Of a DNA stretch of 32,568 bases, positions 16,492 through 25,148 are shown one piece after another; positions within the stretch are counted from its first letter, which is position 1, and each line of letters starts with the position of its first letter. The notes under the pieces are model-generated. The model did no database searches. It worked only from the letters and a program-made list of their open reading frames with translations, and was not told where the DNA came from. A program made the translations under genes and the position numbers. This DNA is from an uncultured Lachnospiraceae bacterium. Its GTDB lineage: Bacteria; Bacillota; Clostridia; Lachnospirales; Lachnospiraceae. The stretch lies in contig CAJTJY010000005.1 in NCBI GenBank assembly GCA_910576975.1, positions 89,321 through 121,888 of the forward strand. The letters are read 5' to 3'.

Positions 16492-17394
16492 TTACTTCAC
16501 AGCTCCAATTAATTCATTGACGTCCTTTACGCCATACTGCTCCATGTATTCCCGGATACCGTCTACAATCTCTGCCGTCACAGCCAGATTACGGAAATTC
16601 GCCGTTCCTATCGAGATAGCTGTCGCACCAGCAAGCATCATCTCAACAGCATCCTCAGCGGTCATGATTCCTCCCATTCCAATAATGGGGATTTTTACCG
16701 CCTGCGCCGCCTGATAAACCATCCGCACCGCCACGGGATGAATCGCTGGTCCCGACAGTCCTCCCGTCTTATTGGCAAGTGCAAAGGTCCTGCGGTGAAT
16801 ATCGATTTTCATTCCGGTAATAGTATTGATTAAAGACAACGCATCAGCCCCGCCTGCTTCCGCAGCCTTTGCCATCTCGGCAATATCCGTGACATTGGGG
16901 CTTAGCTTCATAATAATTGGCTGCTTGGCATGTCGTTTCACTTCCCTGGTGATATCTTCCACGGACTTGGGATTCTGCCCAAAGGCAATGCCACCCTGCT
17001 CGACATTGGGGCATGAAATATTGATCTCAAGCATATCCACAGGCTGACTGGCAAGGCGCCTGACAACTTCACAATAATCCTCTGCAGTCCTGCCACATAC
17101 ATTTACGATGATCCTAGTGTCATATTTCGTAAGAAATGGAATGTCCCGCTCCACAAATACATCAATTCCCGGATTCTGAAGGCCCACGGCATTGAGCATT
17201 CCGCCATACGTCTCAGCAATCCTGGGCGTGGGGTTCCCCTCCCAAGGCACATTGGAAACGCCCTTTGTCACCACGGCCCCCAACTTATTTAAGTCCACGA
17301 ATTCACAAAATTCTGCGCCGGAGCCAAAAGTTCCTGATGCTGTCATCACCGGGTTTTTCAATGTCAGCCCTGCCAGCTTTACCTTCGTGTTCAT
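16492..17394 (-). CDS. pyrD: Dihydroorotate dehydrogenase B, catalytic subunit
   Basis: Oxidises dihydroorotate to orotate, the fourth step of de novo pyrimidine synthesis. Works as a type 1B complex with PyrK and passes electrons to NAD. 300 residues, usual length. Motifs: N-terminal GLTLKNPVMTASGTFGSG; NISCPNVEQGGIAFGQNP with the class 1 catalytic cysteine (in SCPN); phosphate/FMN-binding GGLSGPAIHPVAVRM and IGMGGIMTAEDAVEMMLAGA near the C-terminus. Start ATG overlaps the pyrK stop by one base (TGATG) and has GGAGGAGGTGG upstream, so translation is coupled. Last gene of pyrC-pyrF-pyrK-pyrD. Its 3' untranslated region carries three tandem 48-bp repeats before the terminator. Confidence 0.97.
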   Translation of the reverse strand: MNTKVKLAGLTLKNPVMTASGTFGSGAEFCEFVDLNKLGAVVTKGVSNVPWEGNPTPRIAETYGGMLNAVGLQNPGIDVFVERDIPFLTKYDTRIIVNVCGRTAEDYCEVVRRLASQPVDMLEINISCPNVEQGGIAFGQNPKSVEDITREVKRHAKQPIIMKLSPNVTDIAEMAKAAEAGGADALSLINTITGMKIDIHRRTFALANKTGGLSGPAIHPVAVRMVYQAAQAVKIPIIGMGGIMTAEDAVEMMLAGATAISIGTANFRNLAVTAEIVDGIREYMEQYGVKDVNELIGAVK

Positions 17395-18161
17395 CAGAAT
17401 TCCACCTCCTCCGCACGAAATACCGGACCTTCTTTGCAGATCCGCTTATTATTTACATTGGTATGGCTGTCCCGCTCTTTGGAATTACAGACACATCCCA
17501 GGCAGGCGCCGATCCCACATGCCATCCGTTCCTCCAAAGACACCCAGCATTCGATCTGCCTCTCTCTTGCAAAAGCTTTCACGGCGCAAAGCATAGGCAT
17601 GGGACCACATGCATAAATAATCTCTGCCTCCAGCCCGTTCTCACGAATCACATCCAGCACATTTCCTTCTGTGCCATAGCTTCCATCCTCTGTTGCCACA
17701 TACAGCTTTCCGAGTTTTTTAAACTCTTCCTGCAAAAACAGAGAATCCCGATATCCCAAAATCAACTGTTTCTCACAGTTCAGTTCCTTGGCAAGCTCCA
17801 GCATCGGCGGAATCCCGATGCCTCCCCCGATAAGGAACGCTTTCTTTTCCTTGAGAGGAAATCCATTCCCCAAGGGACCCACGATGTCAAGGCTCCTGCC
17901 TGTGCGCATCTGGGATAATTCCTCTGTCCCCTTTCCAACAACGCGGTAAACAATTCTGACTGAACAGTCTTCCCTGTCAATTTCACAAATACTGATAGGC
18001 CTGGGTAAAAGCCTGCTGCCTTCCTGGCAATATACTGATACAAACTGCCCAGGCTTTGCCAATGCCGTAATGCGGTCTGTCCGCATCCACATACTGTATA
18101 TTCCATAGGAAATTTCTTCCTGCCGGATGATTACCGCCTGCTCCTTAAACTTCTCTGCCAT
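17394..18161 (-). CDS. pyrK: Dihydroorotate dehydrogenase B, electron transfer subunit
   Basis: FAD and [2Fe-2S] subunit that moves electrons from PyrD to NAD. 255 residues, usual length. The FAD-binding barrel carries RPISICEIDREDCSVRIVYR; the NAD-binding part carries FLIGGGIGIPPMLELAKEL and ACGPMPMLCAVKAFA; the C-terminal Cys cluster (CGIGACLGCVC...RICKEGPVF) binds the iron-sulfur centre. ATG preceded by GGTAGGAG. The gap to pyrF is 22 bp and it overlaps pyrD by one base. PyrK next to PyrD is the diagnostic arrangement for the NAD-linked type 1B enzyme of Firmicutes. Confidence 0.97.
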   Translation of the reverse strand: MAEKFKEQAVIIRQEEISYGIYSMWMRTDRITALAKPGQFVSVYCQEGSRLLPRPISICEIDREDCSVRIVYRVVGKGTEELSQMRTGRSLDIVGPLGNGFPLKEKKAFLIGGGIGIPPMLELAKELNCEKQLILGYRDSLFLQEEFKKLGKLYVATEDGSYGTEGNVLDVIRENGLEAEIIYACGPMPMLCAVKAFARERQIECWVSLEERMACGIGACLGCVCNSKERDSHTNVNNKRICKEGPVFRAEEVEF

Positions 18162-18183
18162 ATTCTTCTCCTACCTGCCCGTG

Positions 18184-19113
18184 CTATTTTGCTGTCTGAA
18201 GGGCATGATCAATATCTTTCGCCATTGCCTCTACCGCCGCTCTGGAAGCTTCTGCGAAGCATTCTGCTCCAAACTTCGCATAAGCTTCCTGCTTATATGC
18301 CGCTATAATCCCACGGGAGGAATTGACGATAGCGCCCAAGCCATCCTCATTAAAGAAATGAACCAAATCTGCGCCCGTACCGCCCTGGGCGCCATAACCA
18401 GGCACTAATATAAAGCTCTTGGGCATAATTTTACGCAATATTCTACCCATTTCCGGATAAGTGGCCCCGACCACCGCCCCGATGTAGCTGTAACGTTCTC
18501 CCATGCAATCCGCCCCCCACTGAGCTACTTTCTCACCGACGAGCTCATACAGAGGTCTGCCATCGATCAGCTTGTCCTGAAATTCTCCACTGGATGGATT
18601 TGAAGTCTTGACTAAAATGAACAACCCTTTCTTTTCTTTCTTACAGACATCTACAAAGGGCTTGATCCCATCCGTCCCAAGGTAAGGATTGACGGTTGCA
18701 AAATCTTCTCCAAACGGATGATAGGATCTGCTTCCGATCTTGACAGTCCCAAGATGCCCTGTGGCATAAGCCGCAGATGTAGAGCCTATATCTCCCCGCT
18801 TGATATCGCCGATGACGATCAAGTCTTTCTTATGGCAATATTCTACCGTCTTCTGAAATGCCTGCAGGCCTGGAACGCCAAACTGTTCGTACATGGCAAT
18901 CTGAGGCTTGACTGCAGGTATCAAATCAAAGGTACAATCTACAATCTCTTTATTAAACTGCCAGATTGCTTCTGCCGCTCCTTCCAGGGTTTCCCCATAT
19001 TCCTGGAATGCCGCTTTGAGAATATGCTCTGGAACATAGTCCATCATGGGATCTAATCCAACCACGATAGGGGCATGAGTATTTCGAATTTTCTCTGTCA
19101 GCTTGTCAATCAT
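18184..19113 (-). CDS. pyrF: Orotidine 5'-phosphate decarboxylase (type 2)
   Basis: Converts OMP to UMP, the last step of UMP synthesis. 309 residues, longer than the roughly 240-residue type 1 enzymes and in line with the type 2 subfamily. Motifs: VGLDPMMDYVP at the N-terminus, the catalytic Lys/Asp array in VIGDIKRGDIGSTSAAYATGHL, and FILVPGYGAQGGTGADL near the C-terminus. The ATG has GAGAGG eight bases upstream. It follows pyrC by 20 bp and precedes pyrK by 22 bp, consistent with one transcript. No pyrE, pyrB or car genes are in the window. Confidence 0.96.
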   Translation of the reverse strand: MIDKLTEKIRNTHAPIVVGLDPMMDYVPEHILKAAFQEYGETLEGAAEAIWQFNKEIVDCTFDLIPAVKPQIAMYEQFGVPGLQAFQKTVEYCHKKDLIVIGDIKRGDIGSTSAAYATGHLGTVKIGSRSYHPFGEDFATVNPYLGTDGIKPFVDVCKKEKKGLFILVKTSNPSSGEFQDKLIDGRPLYELVGEKVAQWGADCMGERYSYIGAVVGATYPEMGRILRKIMPKSFILVPGYGAQGGTGADLVHFFNEDGLGAIVNSSRGIIAAYKQEAYAKFGAECFAEASRAAVEAMAKDIDHALQTAK

Positions 19114-19133
19114 ACTGATATCCTCTCTTTGAT

Positions 19134-20408
19134 TTATTTCTCATAGACCACTTTGCCATCGACGATCGTCGCCATAACCACTCCTTTGACCTTTCTTCCT
19201 GCAAAAGGCGTATTTTTTCCCTTGGAGTAAAATTCCGACGGATCAATCACATACTGCTTCTTGGGATCAAATACCACAAGATCCGCTGGCTTTCCTTCTT
19301 CTACTACGCCTTTGTCAAGCCCCAGGATTTTTGCTGGATTATAACTCATTTTCTCCGCCATCTGCATCACCGTAAGATACCCCTGATTCACCAATTCCGT
19401 CATGACAAGGGCTGCTGCCGTCTCAAGCCCTACAATGCCAAAGGGCGCACGTTTTATGCCAACCCCTTTCTCAATAGCCGTATGGGGAGCGTGATCCGTC
19501 GCAATCACATCGATAATGCCTGCTTTCAACCCTTCTTTTAGAGCTTGCACGTCTTCCTTTGTTCTAAGAGGCGGATTCATTTTATAGTTCGCATCATCTC
19601 CTGGAATGTCCTCGCTAGTCAGCGTGAAATGATGGGGACATGCTTCTGCAGTGACACGAATGCCTTCCTGTTTCGCTAATTCCACAAGACGCACGCTGTC
19701 CTTAGTGGAACAATGACACAAGTGCAGCGCTGCGCCAGTATCTTTCGCAAGCATAATGTCTCTTGCTATAATCACATCCTCCACAGCATTGCTAATTCCT
19801 GCAAACTTCATTTTCTTCATAGCCTTGTCGGCATTGACAACGCCAGCTCCAGCCATGTTGACGTCCTCGCAGTGTGACAGCACCGGAATATCATATTTCA
19901 CAGCCAGGGTCATTGCCTCCCTATAGAGCTGTGCATTCATCACGGTCTTCCCGTCCTCGCTGATTGCCGGGATTCCAGCTTCTACCATCGCCTCTATGTC
20001 GGCGAGTTCCTCTCCTCTCTGCCCCCTGGTTACTGCGCCTGTCTGCAACACATGGACACGCCTCACATCCTTAGCCTTATTGTGGACATAATTGACCACG
20101 TCGGCATTGTCGACCACCGGTTTCGTGTTAGGCATTGCCACAATCGTCGTAAATCCGCCCCGCGCCGCCGCTTGCGAGCCTGTCTCCACGGTCTCTTTAT
20201 GCTCCTGCCCCGGATCACGCAGATGCACGTGCATATCGATAAACCCTGGCATCACATAACATCCCGCCGCATCCACTACCCGGTCTGCTTTCATTTTCTG
20301 CTTCGGTCCAATTTTTTTGATTTTACCATCTTCCACCAGCACATCCGCCTTTAACTCTGTGCCGTCTCCCGGATTGATTACCGTACCATTTTCAATGAGT
20401 AACAACAT
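19134..20408 (-). CDS. pyrC: Dihydroorotase (class I, multifunctional-type fold)
   Basis: Zinc amidohydrolase that closes carbamoyl-aspartate to dihydroorotate, third step of pyrimidine synthesis. 424 residues from the chosen start. Motifs: metal-binding HVHLRDPG near residue 60, GGFTTIVAMPNTKPV, SHCED, HLCHCSTKDSVRLVE, and the catalytic ATDHAPHT, with the C-terminal ADLVVFDP strand. This is the class I (about 45 kDa) form, not the 38 kDa E. coli type. The frame is open to an ATG at 20495, but only the ATG at 20408 has a well-placed site (AAAGGA, nine bases upstream) and begins the usual LLIENGTVINPG start. First gene of the pyr operon, with a promoter at 20531-20559. No PyrR-type leader was recognised in the 115-base leader. 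Confidence 0.96.
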   Translation of the reverse strand: MLLLIENGTVINPGDGTELKADVLVEDGKIKKIGPKQKMKADRVVDAAGCYVMPGFIDMHVHLRDPGQEHKETVETGSQAAARGGFTTIVAMPNTKPVVDNADVVNYVHNKAKDVRRVHVLQTGAVTRGQRGEELADIEAMVEAGIPAISEDGKTVMNAQLYREAMTLAVKYDIPVLSHCEDVNMAGAGVVNADKAMKKMKFAGISNAVEDVIIARDIMLAKDTGAALHLCHCSTKDSVRLVELAKQEGIRVTAEACPHHFTLTSEDIPGDDANYKMNPPLRTKEDVQALKEGLKAGIIDVIATDHAPHTAIEKGVGIKRAPFGIVGLETAAALVMTELVNQGYLTVMQMAEKMSYNPAKILGLDKGVVEEGKPADLVVFDPKKQYVIDPSEFYSKGKNTPFAGRKVKGVVMATIVDGKVVYEK

Positions 20409-20530
20409 ATCCAAAAATCCTTTCTGATTCATATTCCTTGTTGCTGCTGCGCCAGCGTTCTTGAGACCAAAAACAGCCAGCTTCAATCTATCCATTTTGC
20501 CACAAATTTCTATTCTTTCTACTTGCGCTC

Positions 20531-20559
20531 ATTATATCACAGAAAAAAAGGAGGGGCAA
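20531..20559 (-). promoter_or_regulatory. Promoter of the pyrC-F-K-D operon, overlapping the upstream terminator
   Basis: On the minus strand TTGCCC (20559-20554), 17 bases, TATAAT (20536-20531) with an extended -10 (TGA before TATAAT). The -35 box coincides with the loop of the terminator hairpin at 20547-20567. Predicted start near 20524. Confidence 0.65.
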
Positions 20560-20567
20560 CCTCCTTT
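20543..20567 (-). terminator. Intrinsic terminator after the DUF1653 gene
   Basis: AAAGGAGG (20547-20554) pairs perfectly with CCTCCTTT (20560-20567) around a five-base loop. On the minus strand the stem is followed directly by a T-run (seven T in all, counting the stem end). It closes the ktrB-ktrA-DUF1653 unit about 40 bp past the last stop codon. Confidence 0.9.
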
Positions 20568-20605
20568 TCCTCAAATTCCCTCTCTTACGCAGGCTCCCCC
20601 AAGCT

Positions 20606-21103
20606 TTACCGTAACCTGCCGCACTCGTATTTTTGAAAGGTTCTAAGACACGTTTTCAATTCCTCATAGCGCTGTTCCACAGGACCCTCTTCGATCACCA
20701 CGTCAAGAACCACTGCCATATTGTTTATCATCCGGTCATTGATTTCCCCTCGCATGTCCAATAAAATCTGATACTTCTCTTCCATGGTCTCAGCGTCAAA
20801 AAACGCCATCAGCTTATCCTGGATGTCTCTTTTCTCTTCCTGACCTGGAACTTCTGTTGCATCCTCGTGTCTTTGCACAAGCTGAAACCTGTATTCCTGG
20901 CGGGCATCAGGATATTTATCCTGATCCACACGGCTGACAAACATGGCGTATGGCCTTGCATAAATTTGAAAATCTCCATACAACGCCTGATAAACCACCA
21001 GTTGCTCCCCTGTCTCCGAATGCTCTGCAATCGCTATAACCTGATATAATTTTTCTTTAAAATGTATATACTTTTCTCCTGGCCTTGGATTTCCTTGGGA
21101 CAT
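20606..21103 (-). CDS. DUF1653 domain-containing protein
   Basis: 165 residues. The first 65 or so form a DUF1653 domain, a short beta-rich module with the typical GEKYIHFKEKLYQVI, EHSETGEQLVVYQALYG and IYARPYAMFVSRVD pattern. The remaining 100 residues are charged and mostly helical (for example LMAFFDAETMEEKYQILLDM) with no family I recognise. No signal peptide or membrane segment. Biochemical function unknown. It follows ktrA by 40 bp with its own AGAGGAAG site and is closed by the terminator at 20543-20567, so it is probably cotranscribed with the potassium uptake genes; a functional link is only inferred. Confidence 0.85.
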   Translation of the reverse strand: MSQGNPRPGEKYIHFKEKLYQVIAIAEHSETGEQLVVYQALYGDFQIYARPYAMFVSRVDQDKYPDARQEYRFQLVQRHEDATEVPGQEEKRDIQDKLMAFFDAETMEEKYQILLDMRGEINDRMINNMAVVLDVVIEEGPVEQRYEELKTCLRTFQKYECGRLR

Positions 21104-21143
21104 CTTTCTTCCTCTTTTCTTTTCAATCTCATCTAACTATGCG

Positions 21144-21791
21144 CTATAACCTTTTCACAATACGGTCAATATCCATTTTCTTGCCAATCACCATTAAATG
21201 CTCATCTGCCTGAAACACATGATCCGCATCTGGCAGAAGGGTGCTTTGCCCTTCCCGCTTAATGCCCAAAATATTTGCATTATATTTGACTCGGAAATTC
21301 ATTTGCTTGATCGATTTCCCCACCCACTCTTCCAAAGGCTGGATTTCATAGATAGAATAATCGCCCATTTCCATATAGTCATAAACATGATTTGCACTGA
21401 CCTTGATGGCAAGGCGCTTTGCGATATCACGATCTGGATAAACTACCTCGTCGGCGCCGTTGCGCAGCAAGAATTTTGCCTGGATGTCCCTGGTCGCCTT
21501 GCTGATGACATAGGGGGCTCCCAGCTCCTTTAACTGGCTGGTAATCTCCAGGCTGCTTTGAAAATTAGTCCCGATACACACAAAGCATATATCGAAATTC
21601 CTGACGCCGAAGCTGCGCAGCACTTCCTCTCTGGTACAGTCCGCAATCTTGGCACTGGTGACAAGCGAGAGAATATCTTCCAAATTCTCCTCCTTTTCAT
21701 CCACTGCCATTACATCATTACCATTCTCGACAAGATCCATGCACAAATGCTTGCCGAATCTTCCAATTCCAATTACCAATATTGACTTCAT
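21144..21791 (-). CDS. ktrA: Potassium uptake regulatory subunit KtrA (TrkA family)
   Basis: Cytoplasmic gating subunit of a KtrAB potassium channel. 215 residues: an N-terminal RCK/Rossmann domain with the nucleotide-binding GIGRFGKHLCMDL motif and acidic end of strand two (VMAVDEKEE), then a smaller RCK-C domain (about 135-215). Nucleotide binding (ATP/ADP) gates the channel in this family. An open frame begins seven codons earlier at a TTG, but the AGGAG site spaced nine bases from the ATG at 21791 fixes the start. That site overlaps the stop codon of ktrB (TAGGAG), a tight coupling of channel and regulator. The gene symbol follows the short single-RCK (KtrA) form rather than the doubled TrkA. 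Confidence 0.93.
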   Translation of the reverse strand: MKSILVIGIGRFGKHLCMDLVENGNDVMAVDEKEENLEDILSLVTSAKIADCTREEVLRSFGVRNFDICFVCIGTNFQSSLEITSQLKELGAPYVISKATRDIQAKFLLRNGADEVVYPDRDIAKRLAIKVSANHVYDYMEMGDYSIYEIQPLEEWVGKSIKQMNFRVKYNANILGIKREGQSTLLPDADHVFQADEHLMVIGKKMDIDRIVKRL

Positions 21792-21804
21792 ATCTTTGTC
21801 TCTC

Positions 21805-23133
21805 CTAACCAATCGTGATTCGTTCTATGGGCAGCTTTACTGGAGCGCTGTGCCTTTTTTCTGTAAAGAACAAGGCAAACGACATGCTTCCGATTCTGCC
21901 ACAGTACATCAGCAAAATCAGCATATACTTTGACGCTACTGTGATATCTCTTGTGATTCCCGTAGAAATTCCAACTGTGCCAATGGCAGAAAATATCTCC
22001 ATAAGGATATCCGATAACGGAAGCGTCTCTAATCCTGCCATGATCAGCGTACAAACTGCAGCCAGTATCAAATTTATAAAAAATACCGTGGAAGCTTTTT
22101 TGATGGAGTCCTCATCCATCCGCCTGCCAAATATATTCAGTCCGCTCTTATTGCGCAACGTAGCCCAAATATAAAGAAGGATCACCATCATGGTGGTAGT
22201 CTTGATCCCTCCCGCCGTAGAACCTGGGCTTCCTCCAATAAACATCAGCATTACCGTCAGCATCCTAGTGCCTTCGGTGTAAGCTCCGGTATCAATCGTA
22301 TTAAATCCTGCCGTACGAGGAGTCACTGCGCCAAAAACAGAAGCCAGAATCTGACCCTTTGCATCCAATGCTGCAAGGTTTTCCCGTTCAAAGAAATAAA
22401 AACACAAGCTTCCTGCCACAATAAGGATCAATGTCATAAACAATACGATCTTTGTATGAAGCAGATACTTTTTAACGTTCCATTTGTGAATAGAGATATC
22501 GTCCCATACGATAAATCCAATTCCCCCAATCACTATCAAAGCCATAACTACCAGGTTTACCAGCATGTCGTCCTCATAAAGCACCAGGGAACTATAAGGC
22601 TGGAACTTCCCCATCAAGTCAAACCCCGCGTTACAGAAAGCAGAAATAGAATGGAAGACGCTATACCAGGCACCCTCTGCCACACCAAACTGTGGAATAA
22701 AGCGTATCATCAAAAGCAGCGCTCCCAAGCCTTCAAATACCGCCGCATAGCAAACAATCTTGCGCACCAGACGCACTGTCCCGCCAATCTGCAAAGTATT
22801 GACGCTTTCTTGGATCAAATTCCGCTCTTTGAGCCCAATACGCCGTTTCATAAAAATAGAAAAAAATACCCCGATCGCAATAAAGCCAAGACCGCCGATT
22901 TGAATTAGTAATAAGATCACCGACTGTCCAAACAAGGTCCAGTTGGTATAGGTGTCCACAACCACCAGGCCCGTCACGCAGGTACTGCTGGTCGCAGTAA
23001 AAAGCGCATTCAGAAACCCTGCGCTTTCCCCGTTTTTTGACGCTATGGGAAGCATCAGAAGAACGGTCCCAACCGCTATAATTAGTATAAATCCAAGGGC
23101 GATGGTCTGCACCCTGCTCAATCTCTGCATCAT
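21805..23133 (-). CDS. ktrB: Potassium uptake channel subunit KtrB (TrkH family)
   Basis: Membrane channel subunit for potassium (with sodium in some relatives). 442 residues, usual for KtrB. Four pore-loop segments are visible: TATSSTCVTGLVVVD, HSISAFCNAGFDLMG, GAVTPRTAGFNTID and MFIGGSPGSTAGGIKTTT, each with the selectivity-filter glycine. About eight hydrophobic membrane helices surround them. The region after the fourth loop carries the GIKT start and TLRNKSGLNIFGRR stretch. Starts at ATG-ATG with GAGGAG five bases upstream. Followed by ktrA with 13 bp between. No clear promoter was found in the 118-bp gap after the MCP terminator; the unit ends at the terminator behind DUF1653. Confidence 0.95.
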   Translation of the reverse strand: MMQRLSRVQTIALGFILIIAVGTVLLMLPIASKNGESAGFLNALFTATSSTCVTGLVVVDTYTNWTLFGQSVILLLIQIGGLGFIAIGVFFSIFMKRRIGLKERNLIQESVNTLQIGGTVRLVRKIVCYAAVFEGLGALLLMIRFIPQFGVAEGAWYSVFHSISAFCNAGFDLMGKFQPYSSLVLYEDDMLVNLVVMALIVIGGIGFIVWDDISIHKWNVKKYLLHTKIVLFMTLILIVAGSLCFYFFERENLAALDAKGQILASVFGAVTPRTAGFNTIDTGAYTEGTRMLTVMLMFIGGSPGSTAGGIKTTTMMVILLYIWATLRNKSGLNIFGRRMDEDSIKKASTVFFINLILAAVCTLIMAGLETLPLSDILMEIFSAIGTVGISTGITRDITVASKYMLILLMYCGRIGSMSFALFFTEKRHSAPVKLPIERITIG

Positions 23134-23197
23134 GATATCTCCTCTTTTAAGTTCCTGTGCGGCATTTTTTCCTCTGCCGTTTCAGATTCTATAAGGG

Positions 23198-23239
23198 AAA
23201 AGGAGTATTTTGGCGCCCCACAGACGTCAAAACACTCCT
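23198..23239 (-). terminator. Terminator at the end of the chemosensory operon
   Basis: AGGAGT (23201-23206) pairs with ACTCCT (23234-23239); after one mismatch TTTTG (23208-23212) pairs with CAAAA (23228-23232), and a short GCG/CGT extension closes the nine-base loop. On the minus strand it is followed by TTTTCCC. It begins 12 bp after the MCP stop codon. Confidence 0.75.
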
Positions 23240-23251
23240 GACACTTATCTC

Positions 23252-24595
23252 TTAGTATTTTCCAAATTCACCATCTAGGGAAATGATGCGCTCATTCTCC
23301 TCTGATTTATCACTCATGCTGATTTCCTGAACTGCCGGACTGTAGTTTTCTGCTCCTTTTAGCTTATACTGTCCGATCATCGTTCGTAGAGACATCGCCT
23401 GGTTGGATAATTCCTCACTGGCTGCTGCACATTGCTCGCTGGTAGCCGAATTGGTCTGCACTACCTGGGAAACCTGGATAATCGCCTGATCAATCTGACT
23501 GACAGCCGTAGCCTGGTCATTAGACGCCACGGCAATATTATTGATTAAGGCAACAATGTTATCCACTTCCCCAATAATCTGCGTCAATGACGCCGCTGTC
23601 TGTTCTGCTAATTTTGATCCCTGTTCTACTTTCTTAATAGAATCTTCAATCATGTCTGCTGTCTCGCTGGCTGCAGAAGCGCTCTTTCCAGCCAGGTTCC
23701 TCACTTCCTCGGCAACAACTGCAAATCCTTTTCCATGGACGCCGGCTCTTGCCGCCTCCACTGCTGCGTTTAATGCAAGGATATTGGTCTGGAATGCGAT
23801 ATCGTCAATGACCTTGATGATCTTTGAAATGTTCTCGGAAGCCTCATTAATCTCTGTCATAGCGCCTATCATTTCTTTCATATGGCTGTCGCTTACCATA
23901 GCCTCTTCTTTCATGCTATGTACGGATGCATTCGCCTGATTTGCCTCTTCTGCGTTGCGCTTAGTACGCTCAGCTATCTCAGTAATAGAAGCTGTCACCT
24001 GCTGTATCGCGCTAGCCTGCTGGGTGGATCCCTGTGCAAGAGACTGGCTGGCGTCTGACACTTGTTCCGCTCCCATCGATAACTGAATCGAAGATTCCCG
24101 AATGCCGGAAAGCATATGGTTATTCTCATCTATCATGCTCTGAAATGCATTTCCCAAAACGTCCCCATTGCCTTTGACTTTGACATCAAGGTCAAGATTT
24201 CCCGTGGTAATGTTTCCTGCAATTTCAGCCTGATATTTTACATTATTCACAATTTTCTGAAAATCATCCACCAGATCGCCAAATTCATCGTTATGGAGCT
24301 TTTTAAGCACAATATCTGTCCTGCCTGATGCAAACTGCTTAGCCGCTTCGCTCAGCATGGTCATAGACACGCGGATATCCTTTAAAATCCGAAATGCCAA
24401 AAATAAAGTGATGGCAATTGCAATGCCTGCTATAATTCCAACTGAGATCTCCGCTTTCTGGAGATAGTCTTCTGAAAGATGCCCTTTCCGGCTGGACATC
24501 AAGGTGCCCATGCCCGCATATGCAACAAAAAGCGTCATCAAAACAGTAATTCCAAAACAAATCAATAACCGCGTTCTTATTTTTAAATCTTTCAT
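23252..24595 (-). CDS. Methyl-accepting chemotaxis protein with minimal extracellular part
   Basis: 447 residues from the chosen start. Two membrane helices at about 10-32 and 47-69 are joined by only about 15 residues, so there is essentially no extracellular ligand domain. HAMP-like helices follow (about 70-190), then a long signalling coiled coil with the conserved tip FQTNILALNAAVEAARAGVHGKGFAVVAEEVRNLA. The C-terminal arm after the tip is about 130 residues to the end of the coiled coil, plus a 35-residue tail. Possible methylation glutamates/glutamines flank the arms. There is no NWETF-type tail for CheR tethering. Start chosen at the ATG with AAGGAG 11 bases upstream; the longer frame would begin inside cheW. 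Last gene of the che operon. It may sense through the membrane or through cytoplasmic partners. Confidence 0.93.
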   Translation of the reverse strand: MKDLKIRTRLLICFGITVLMTLFVAYAGMGTLMSSRKGHLSEDYLQKAEISVGIIAGIAIAITLFLAFRILKDIRVSMTMLSEAAKQFASGRTDIVLKKLHNDEFGDLVDDFQKIVNNVKYQAEIAGNITTGNLDLDVKVKGNGDVLGNAFQSMIDENNHMLSGIRESSIQLSMGAEQVSDASQSLAQGSTQQASAIQQVTASITEIAERTKRNAEEANQANASVHSMKEEAMVSDSHMKEMIGAMTEINEASENISKIIKVIDDIAFQTNILALNAAVEAARAGVHGKGFAVVAEEVRNLAGKSASAASETADMIEDSIKKVEQGSKLAEQTAASLTQIIGEVDNIVALINNIAVASNDQATAVSQIDQAIIQVSQVVQTNSATSEQCAAASEELSNQAMSLRTMIGQYKLKGAENYSPAVQEISMSDKSEENERIISLDGEFGKY

Positions 24596-24617
24596 TTCTT
24601 TTTCTTCTCCTTCACCT

Positions 24618-25145
24618 TTAAGCTTCTGCAGCTGCCTCTCCGCCAGAAACAACTTCTTCCAGCGCTGTCATATCCTCATCCTGAATCAACTTTTCGGGAT
24701 CCAAAAGTAATTTCACTTCATCTTCTACCTTAGTCAGCCCAAAAACATATTTGCTGTTTCCGGCTCCAGACTGTGATAAGGACGGCGGCAGGATAATTTC
24801 TCTTTCGTCTACCGTGATAACTCCGGCAATCTTATCTACAATCAGACCTACGATGGTTGATTTTACATTAATAACTATGATGCAAGTGCGGTCTGTATAC
24901 TCAAAAGGCTCTTGTTTGAATCTCACCCTGACATCAATAACCGGAATGATTTTTCCCCGGATATTGATCAGTCCCTTAATGTAGTCCTCTATCTCCGGAA
25001 CTGCTGTGATCGGTTGAATTCCGACAATTTCCTGCACGAACGTGATAGCGATTCCATAACATTCCTCTCCCATCTGGAAAGTCATAAACATGCCTTTCTG
25101 GGCATCTTGTTCGTCTTCAAATTCTTCCAACAACTCTTCCGCCAT
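24618..25145 (-). CDS. cheW: Chemotaxis adaptor protein CheW
   Basis: Couples chemoreceptors to the CheA kinase in the cytoplasm. 175 residues: a single CheW domain (about 18-155) with the standard pattern FQMGEECYGIAITFVQEIVGI, VPEIEDYIKGLINIRGKIIPVIDVR and IIVINVKSTIVGLIVDKIAGV. An acidic N-terminal stretch (EELLEEFEDEQD) and an acidic C-terminal tail flank it. Starts three bases after the cheA stop and precedes the MCP gene by 22 bp. Its ribosome binding site (GAGAGGAGAG) lies in the end of cheA. Confidence 0.95.
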   Translation of the reverse strand: MAEELLEEFEDEQDAQKGMFMTFQMGEECYGIAITFVQEIVGIQPITAVPEIEDYIKGLINIRGKIIPVIDVRVRFKQEPFEYTDRTCIIVINVKSTIVGLIVDKIAGVITVDEREIILPPSLSQSGAGNSKYVFGLTKVEDEVKLLLDPEKLIQDEDMTALEEVVSGGEAAAEA

Positions 25146-25148
25146 GTT

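Noticed and set aside
16267..16512. Plus-strand 81-codon frame encoding three 16-residue repeats (TLWGIPLWPFG type)
   Set aside because: No ribosome binding site, begins inside the pyr terminator hairpin, runs antisense into pyrD, and codon changes between copies are not biased to synonymous sites. It is open because the repeat unit is 48 bp.
20409..20495. N-terminal extension of PyrC by 29 residues
   Set aside because: The upstream ATG lacks a ribosome binding site and the extra residues match nothing in the dihydroorotase family; the ATG at 20408 has a proper site.
20409..20524. PyrR-type attenuator in the pyrC leader
   Set aside because: No PyrR-binding loop consensus or antiterminator/terminator pair was recognised; pyrR is not in the window.
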